A stretch of 26,783 bases of DNA, from assembly GCA_965662365.1 (NCBI GenBank), contig CBFIHR010000060.1, forward strand, positions 1-26,783, read 5' to 3'. A program made the position numbers and the translations under genes. This DNA comes from CAWVWD01 sp965662365. Its GTDB lineage: Bacteria; Bacteroidota; Bacteroidia; Chitinophagales; Saprospiraceae. The notes under the pieces were generated by a model that worked only from the letters and a program-made list of their open reading frames with translations, was not told the DNA's origin and did not search any database. This document shows, in pieces, positions 23,301-26,783 of this stretch (the first letter of the stretch is position 1; each line of letters opens with the position of its first letter).

Positions 23301-23744
23301 AATAATGCTTAGAATAGTAGCATTCGGCTGTAAGTGTCTGTAATAATTATAGGTAGGTTGTGTCGAATAATTATACGTTGTTCCAGAAAAATTCGTGATA
23401 GAATGAGAAGTTGTCGTTGTCAATAAAGAATCGATTGACGTTGAGTCATGAATGTACGTATTACACGAAATATCCCATTCACCACACCCCAAATCTCGGT
23501 TTGTTCCTGTTGATACGTTTGCGTCTTTACAACGCATATTATATAGCATCAATATTTTTTCGTAAGTAATGTTTGGATCATTCGGAAAAGTAATCATTGT
23601 ATCTCGGATACCAGGAGACCATTGATTAATACCATAAGTTTGTGTATAATTAAATGTTTTCACCACAACCGTATCACCGGGAGATTGTGCAAACGAAATT
23701 GTAATTCCTACAAAAAGGAATATAATAAATAAAAGGTGTCTCAT
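20307..23744 (-). CDS. Secreted PNGase F-related protein with LamG insert and T9SS sorting domain
   Basis: The 1145-residue product has a signal peptide (cleavage near FAQ, residue 20). Residues ~25-100 resemble the PNGase F N-terminal domain (YEKILMLYNMRC, then CGEWDISCNTYI with D91). About 130-285 is a beta-rich domain, and a LamG-like jellyroll covers ~300-500 (RTMEAWINS, DGQWHHVACVLTGN, NIDEVRIWNAALS). PNGase F sequence resumes at ~607 with FVTPYGINLDLG, FDVTDF, MTIERGGQW (E659), then VRSAISGHG, GEFIPQAHYLNVN (E734) and DRAGWCPGMA (774-783). D91, E659 and E734 line up with PNGase F active-site residues D60, E118 and E206 by my manual comparison. A CARDB-like region (~832-945) and a type IX sorting domain (FEVFPNPANDYF, KGIYFVNI, ~1070-1145) follow. 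It may be an amidase that removes N-glycans, secreted through T9SS. Activity is inferred. Confidence 0.8.
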   Translation of the reverse strand: MRHLLFIIFLFVGITISFAQSPGDTVVVKTFNYTQTYGINQWSPGIRDTMITFPNDPNITYEKILMLYNMRCKDANVSTGTNRDLGCGEWDISCNTYIHDSTSIDSLLTTTTSHSITNFSGTTYNYSTQPTYNYYRHLQPNATILSIINENQAAVGTGTTALNHTIPTTNYNGKAQYLFTASELLAAGMSAGDIDGLMLQVLSGSEEADFLRVRIKSTSQTTLSAANPDMIGFTEVFFHNTNFVTGSNRLQFSTPFNWDGTSNLIIEFSFTNQNSGNAIDFEGTDTGMDYGLYTNGDRVHYFNGTNQIQANNYAGIGGSGDRTMEAWINSTVANKEIISWGVNSSTEKWSFRINGNGTIRAEVNGGFIYGTTLVDDGQWHHVACVLTGNNIANAQLYVDGVLETVGASQGQTVNTSTSTNLNIGYGRNNTYFDGNIDEVRIWNAALSGATLQDWIYQKVDAAHPNYSDLELYYPLNEGSGDAITDYSPNGHDGMIQNGAVWQTVRGVDLFKGFDVTQERPNVIFLQGTYNLNIVTDTVYEAIENTPNIVIQNQVFPNYGQVKHDSIGVISSTNYWEAGGYEYYYDENGQLYDSVLITIDGTITPTTLTYQRRFPMKYEIMSFVTPYGINLDLGPNGKTWTFDVTDFAPVLQGTKRMTIERGGQWMEDMDIQFLYIVGTPPREVLDIQQIWRVESKTYTSIMADNSYAPKDMPLHPNGQYFKVRSAISGHGQQGEFIPQAHYLNVNGGIEEFGWQVWKECADNPIFPQGGTWIYDRAGWCPGMATDVEESDLTPYITAGQTSAMIDYGVYGGSGDSRYIASHQLVTYGSANFNVDASVIEIIQPTNKVEYSKEGILCGEPTIVIQNTGATTLTSLTIQYWVNSAATKRTYNWTGSLAFMESEEVVLPVSAALWSDISGSDNTFYVEVLSPNGSTDEYSFNNMARSNFSIPDILPSSFILRFKTNLQGGESRIRLYDDIGTQLFFRQGMFSNTLYIDTFNLSPGCYSLVVEDTDDDGIDFWANNDGSGYCRLYQTNIPIILQTLEPDFGGSITYNFTVEYPLSTESVENALEFEVFPNPANDYFVVKGRQMKAATIQVFNAMGQVVQPQHFISNDEVLFRTTNLSKGIYFVNIRVGEALITKKVIVE

Positions 23745-23771
23745 AATATGGTTTCATTAATTTAGAATTCC

Positions 23772-23779
23772 CAAATTTA
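23772..23779 (-). promoter_or_regulatory. Possible -7 box of the PNGase F-like gene
   Basis: TAAATTTG on the minus strand fits TAnnTTTG and would start transcription about 21 bases before the start codon at 23744. The nearest TTTG is 32 bases upstream, too far for a normal -33 element. Confidence 0.3.
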
Positions 23780-24018
23780 TGAAACTCTCCCCACTTTATA
23801 ATTTTTTATCACAAAGAATAATCAATTCAAAAGGCTATTCATTTTTCACGAAACCCATAAAATACGTATTTTCGCTACAATTGATAAGACGATACGAAGA
23901 TTATTGTGCAAACAGCTTTTTTATCTTGCTTTTTACACTCACTAATTTGACTACCTGCAATCCAATACTTACTCAGCGTCTTCAGAGCAGGTAATCAAGT
24001 AAGCTTTTGGGTGCAGAA

Positions 24019-24381
24019 TTAGAAATTTTGCCAAATTAGAATTTCATTAATCGCATTATTCACAAAATAATTACAAGTAGAATTTCCGTTTTCATCATTT
24101 GAACAAACTAATTGTTCTTCACAATCATACACATCATAGCCATCACCGCAAGGCACACAAAAATCGACCAAAAAGACTAAGCGACCATCTAACTCATAAC
24201 AGACAATCCTTGCATCATCATCCAAGTTCTGATTGTCATCAATCGCATTTCGTATCCAAGCAATCTCATTTGCTGGGTCAGTAGAATTATTACAAGCCGG
24301 AAAATTATTATTTGGAACGTCATCATTACAGTTGGTAAAAAACAACATTAAACTCATGCAAAAAAATAGTGTGTATTTCAT
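24019..24381 (-). CDS. Small cysteine-rich lipoprotein of unknown function
   Basis: The 120-residue protein begins with a lipoprotein signal ending in FTNC (C18). The mature part carries seven further cysteines: C30, C61, and a cluster C75-x2-C78, C87, C93 and C103 within VDFCVPCGDGYDVYDCEEQLVC and downstream. The spacing suggests disulfide bonds or, less likely for a lipoprotein, a metal site. WIRNAIDD near the front and NEILIWQNF at the end resemble a recurring small-lipoprotein family in Bacteroidota whose function I do not know. It is upstream of the PNGase F-like gene on the same strand, 274 bases away with a possible separate promoter, so co-transcription is uncertain. Confidence 0.75.
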   Translation of the reverse strand: MKYTLFFCMSLMLFFTNCNDDVPNNNFPACNNSTDPANEIAWIRNAIDDNQNLDDDARIVCYELDGRLVFLVDFCVPCGDGYDVYDCEEQLVCSNDENGNSTCNYFVNNAINEILIWQNF

Positions 24382-24540
24382 AGTTATTTGATTGATTGAT
24401 TGAATAATTTCTCTTTCGTAATACTAAATTAAAACAAGTCTTTAAATTAATGAAATTAAATCCATCAACTCAAATATTTGCTACATCAAGTCGTTACCTG
24501 AACGAGTAAACGTTTTTTTGAGGTCTAACCTGAGAAAATA

Positions 24541-24801
24541 ATGTATAAGATATTTTTTTATTTTGATGATACATTTTTATTTATACCTGCACACCAGACT
24601 ATTTCAAGTGATGATGTAAATAAACACAAGTCAATTATCATTGTTTTCCCTCGTATAAATTCCCGAATATAGACTAATATTATTATAGATAAAGTTCTTC
24701 ATCATAAAAAAGATACGATTAATTCAATACCATTTACTTTATCACCTTCAAAATTAATAGAGGTATTCCATCTTTTAGGAATAAATTTTATCCAAAGTTA
24801 A
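24541..24801 (+). pseudogene. Possible decayed small gene with one in-frame stop
   Basis: From the ATG at 24541 one frame runs 87 codons to TAA at 24801, interrupted only by TAG at 24670-24672. The first part begins MYKIFFYFDDTFLFIP. The second includes IPFTLSPSKLIEVFHLLG. In sequence this AT-rich, many more stops would be expected by chance. I do not recognise the protein. It could be a real gene broken by a nonsense mutation, or a chance open frame. Confidence 0.3.
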
Positions 24802-25262
24802 TATTATATATTTCATATCTATTTTTTAGCGTATACTTTATGAAGTCAACTTTTGAGCTATAAATCAAATCTAATCTAAAGTTATAACTATAAATGAATC
24901 AATTATTGCTGATAATAAAATTGTTTTTACAAACTCTATTTTTAATTATTTTTAATTAAAAAATGATGAATGATTCCAATTTTACAGAAATTTCTTTTTT
25001 ATAATTCTTTACACCTTACTGATATATAAAAAACGCTAATTAAGTACAAGGGAAATTGTTAATTAATAAAAAAGAAAGAAAATCTTATTTTAAGCCCTAT
25101 TTCGATCGATTTCTGACAAAAAAAATAGTTTTGAATACAATTGACTACAAATTACCTCTAAATCGCTTAAAATTCAATTTTTAAAAACAGTTTACCTTTT
25201 TTGCTGATTTACTGAAATACTCTTAAATAAACCTAGCTTAAAATAAAAGTACTTACTGAAAC

Positions 25263-25300
25263 ACGTATATCTTTATCACCGTAAAATAGCAAATACGGTT
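25263..25300. repeat. 38-bp direct repeat, copy 1
   Basis: It matches 25423-25460 with a single C/T difference and is offset by exactly 160 bases. It contains ATATCTTTA followed by an inverted repeat ACCGTA (25278-25283) / TACGGT (25294-25299). It is a candidate partition-site or control iteron for the downstream ParA module. Confidence 0.9.
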
Positions 25301-25373
25301 AAACTGTAATGCTTATTAACTTAAACAAGTAGTTACTATATTTAGTAAATAAGTATTTCAATTTTATAGTAAA

Positions 25374-25419
25374 AAATTAAATACTCAAAAAAGTGATTAC
25401 TTTTTTGAGTATTTAATTT
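25374..25419. repeat. Perfect hairpin with 21-bp arms
   Basis: The arms (25374-25394 and 25399-25419) are perfectly complementary around a GATT loop; the core is ACTCAAAAAAGT / ACTTTTTTGAGT. It lies between the two 38-bp repeats, ending three bases before copy 2. Confidence 0.9.
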
Positions 25420-25435
25420 AAAACGTATATCTTTA
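25404..25435 (+). promoter_or_regulatory. Candidate parA promoter spanning hairpin and repeat
   Basis: TTTG (25404-25407) in the right arm of the hairpin, a 20-base spacer and TATCTTTA (25428-25435) inside direct-repeat copy 2 approximate TTTG/TAnnTTTG. Transcription would start near 25442 with a leader of about 165 bases. A protein bound to the repeat would block it. Confidence 0.35.
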
Positions 25436-25460
25436 TTACCGTAAAATAGCAAATACGGTT
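25423..25460. repeat. 38-bp direct repeat, copy 2
   Basis: It is the partner of 25263-25300, with one mismatch. Its ACCGTA/TACGGT arms are at 25438-25443 and 25454-25459. Immediately after it TTTGATATTT (25460-25469) pairs with AAATATCAAA (25508-25517), another inverted repeat. Confidence 0.9.
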
Positions 25461-25489
25461 TTGATATTTTACGAGGAAAATGATTTCTG

Positions 25490-25524
25490 TATCATCGTAA
25501 TTAAGTTAAATATCAAATACGTAA
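25490..25524. repeat. Degenerate third copy of the direct repeat
   Basis: TATCATCGTAA at 25490-25500 and CAAATACG at 25514-25521 match the ends of the 38-bp repeat core, with a longer and different centre. It may be a decayed or lower-affinity site. Confidence 0.4.
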
Positions 25525-25606
25525 TACAGTAAATAAAGAAATAATACTTTTCGCTAGTTCGTAAATAAAATATTCATCAAAAAAGTAACTATAAAAAATA
25601 GACACT

Positions 25607-26242
25607 ATGATTATTTCTGTTACAAGTTTAAAAGGTGGCGTGGGCAAATCGACGATTGTGCAAAATCTTTCTGTTTGTTTCGCACATATGGGCTACAAAG
25701 TAGCGATTGTAGATACAGATACGAATGCTAGTTCGGTTCATTGGTCAGGTATCAGAGAGGAGGCTTATCCTCCGATTATGGTTTTTGGAATTTCAGATAG
25801 TAACGCACTTCGTAAAAACATTCAAAAAATCCAGAATGATTATGATATTATTCTCATCGACGGAACACCGTCGTTATCAAAATTGGTAAGTACAATCATT
25901 CTTCTGGGAGATATTGTATTGATTCCGATTCGGCCGAGTGGCTTGGATTTATGGGCAACTGAAAAATTTATTGAGAAATACGAACAGGCTAAAACTTTGA
26001 AAGAAGAAGTCAACGCTTTTTTTGTCCTGAATCAATATGATGAGAAAATTAACATTAATAAAGAGACAAAAGACGTATTAGATGAATTGGAGATAAAAGT
26101 CTTGGAAACAACCGTTAAATCCCGAATAGCGTATGTAGAGGCGGTCGTTCAGGGGATTGGCGTCTATGAGTATAAAGATCGCAAGGCAAAAAAGGAAATG
26201 ACTAAGTTGACAAAAGAGATTTTAGATATTTTAACAAAGTAA
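25607..26242 (+). CDS. parA: ParA-family partition ATPase (small, type Ib-like)
   Basis: The 211-residue protein starts directly with the ATPase fold (MIISVTSLKGGVGKSTI) and has no N-terminal DNA-binding extension, as in type Ib plasmid ParA. The deviant Walker A motif KGGVGKST is at 9-16, the A' aspartates are in IVDTDTNAS (D36, D38), and Walker B is IILIDGTPS (81-89, D85). PIRPSGLDLWA (107-117) also fits the family. It would form nucleotide-dependent filaments or gradients on the nucleoid that position a DNA element. The next gene encodes a ribbon-helix-helix protein, the usual type Ib partner, and the upstream region carries repeats suited to a centromere. Similar ATPases are also found at the head of Bacteroidota conjugative elements (TraA), so an integrative element is an alternative to a plasmid. 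Confidence 0.9.
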   Translation: MIISVTSLKGGVGKSTIVQNLSVCFAHMGYKVAIVDTDTNASSVHWSGIREEAYPPIMVFGISDSNALRKNIQKIQNDYDIILIDGTPSLSKLVSTIILLGDIVLIPIRPSGLDLWATEKFIEKYEQAKTLKEEVNAFFVLNQYDEKININKETKDVLDELEIKVLETTVKSRIAYVEAVVQGIGVYEYKDRKAKKEMTKLTKEILDILTK

Positions 26243-26254
26243 ACCTATTGTTAA

Positions 26255-26298
26255 ACTGTTATACTGTTTGTCTCCGATTCCTCGGTGACCAAACTGTT
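26255..26298. repeat. Three ACTGTT motifs in the parA-partner gap
   Basis: ACTGTT occurs at 26255-26260, 26263-26268 and 26293-26298, each preceded by A/T-rich bases. Two AACAATT motifs lie further on. The 104-base gap is large for a partition operon and could hold an operator or secondary site for the ribbon-helix-helix protein. Confidence 0.4.
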
Positions 26299-26346
26299 TT
26301 TTGAATTAAAAATATATAACAATTCAACAATTTAACACTAAAAACG

Positions 26347-26783
26347 ATGGCTAAAAAGAAATTTGGACTAAGTTCAACATTAAATAAAAATAACAAAACT
26401 GAAGAACCTGCTTTACCCAAAAAAAGACCTTTGAGTCGTTCTAAAAAAAACATTGAGGAAGTGAAAGAAAAAGTGGAAGCCATCCATGAAACTACTCAAA
26501 ACGAATTGAGTAGGGTAGAGGAACCTCTTGTAGAAATGACGGTAAAAGTAAAAGATGAAGATATGATGGAAATGGTTAAGAATGTTCAGCCATATGCGGA
26601 GGACAATGTCGTCGTCATTGAAGAGAAGGAGGAAAAACCAAAGCGTAAATATACCAAGAAAAAGCAAACACCACCAAAACCAGAACGTATGGTACGCATC
26701 ACTGTCGATACTCCTAAGTCTATGCATATGAAATTGAAAATCAAGGCTATTGAAAATGATATTACTATTCGAGATTATATCAT
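26347..26783 (+). CDS. Ribbon-helix-helix partner of ParA, truncated by window end
   Basis: The frame opens with MAKKKFGLSSTLNKNNK at the ATG at 26347 and is still open at the last base, giving 145 complete codons. The first ~110 residues are charged and low in hydrophobics, with lysine/glutamate-rich runs (about 30-60 and 90-112), and are probably disordered or coiled. From about residue 114 the sequence RMVRITVDTPKSMHMKLK followed by IKAIENDITIRDYI has the strand-helix-helix pattern of a ribbon-helix-helix DNA-binding domain. Its position after a small ParA suggests the centromere-binding partner of a type Ib system, although the long N-terminal arm is larger than in ParG-like proteins. In Bacteroidota conjugative elements a DUF3408-type protein occupies the same place and is an alternative identity. 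The C-terminus is not visible. Confidence 0.7.
   Translation, partial: MAKKKFGLSSTLNKNNKTEEPALPKKRPLSRSKKNIEEVKEKVEAIHETTQNELSRVEEPLVEMTVKVKDEDMMEMVKNVQPYAEDNVVVIEEKEEKPKRKYTKKKQTPPKPERMVRITVDTPKSMHMKLKIKAIENDITIRDYI

Larger units (their letters stand above)
24382..25606. other. AT-rich non-coding region before parA
   Basis: This 1.2-kb stretch is markedly richer in A+T than the genes to its left. It holds one possible decayed reading frame (24541-24801), a TTTTTAATTAAAAA palindrome (24949-24962), 38-bp direct repeats, a long hairpin and a candidate parA promoter (25263-25524). From about 24810 to 25260 I see only scattered short palindromes and two TTACTGAAA motifs (about 25210 and 25253). 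It probably contains the left edge of a foreign element and its centromere-like site. Confidence 0.6.

Noticed and set aside
23779..23994. A 71-codon plus-strand frame between the PNGase F-like gene and the small lipoprotein gene
   Set aside because: It overlaps the likely promoter of the PNGase F-like gene, has no homology I recognise, and its hydrophobic tract is explained by T-rich composition.
24385..24402. GATT repeated several times just before the small lipoprotein gene
   Set aside because: It is only three or four units, too short to call a phase-variable tract or a repeat array.
24506..24513. AAACGTTT resembling a LacI-type operator upstream of the small lipoprotein gene
   Set aside because: Only the 8-bp core is palindromic and the flanks do not match GCAAACGTTTGC, so it is weak evidence for regulation.
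25263..25460. Reading the direct repeats as a CRISPR array
   Set aside because: There are only two good copies, the interval between them contains a long hairpin rather than spacers, and no cas gene is nearby.

Overview
The window looks like a piece of an AT-rich Bacteroidota chromosome. The evidence is a SusC/SusD pair, a type IX secretion sorting tail, several short lipoproteins with a Bacteroidota-style signal, and promoter-like sequences of the TTTG/TAnnTTTG type. A Saprospiraceae-like member is my best guess, but nothing here fixes the family. I see no rRNA, tRNA, CRISPR array or complete insertion sequence.

Layout, left to right. (1) 1-2212, plus strand: the end of a TauE/SafE-type membrane protein, then a 2-oxopent-4-enoate hydratase (mhpD) and an acylating acetaldehyde dehydrogenase (mhpF). 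These are two steps of the lower meta-cleavage pathway, and the aldolase step between them is absent. (2) 2257-4421: a KilA-N domain protein, a MurU-like sugar-phosphate nucleotidyltransferase and a single-RRM RNA-binding protein flanked by two related palindromes. (3) 4484-17237, minus strand: a SusC/SusD outer-membrane uptake pair, closed by a strong terminator, then a second unit of two long paralogous FG-GAP/ASPIC lipoproteins with a smaller lipoprotein between them. A LacI-family regulator lies divergently beyond SusC, with a perfect LacI-type operator overlapping its own predicted -33 box. (4) 18893-20235: a GNAT acetyltransferase converging on a crotonase-family enzyme through a shared terminator. 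(5) 20307-24381, minus strand: a 1145-residue secreted protein that reads as a peptide-N-glycosidase F relative split by a LamG domain and ending in a T9SS sorting domain, plus a small cysteine-rich lipoprotein. (6) 24382-26783: a very AT-rich 1.2-kb non-coding stretch holding 38-bp direct repeats and a 21-bp-arm hairpin, followed by a small ParA ATPase and the start of a ribbon-helix-helix partner. This looks like a plasmid or integrative-element partition module.

How the parts may work together: SusCD probably imports an oligomeric nutrient under LacI control, with the FG-GAP/ASPIC lipoproteins as surface accessories. The PNGase F-like protein may release N-glycans from glycoproteins. The least explained signals are the short in-frame repeats shared by three coding sequences (encoding EASGQA or AGQA peptides), the repeat/hairpin array before parA, and a terminator-like hairpin in the susC leader.
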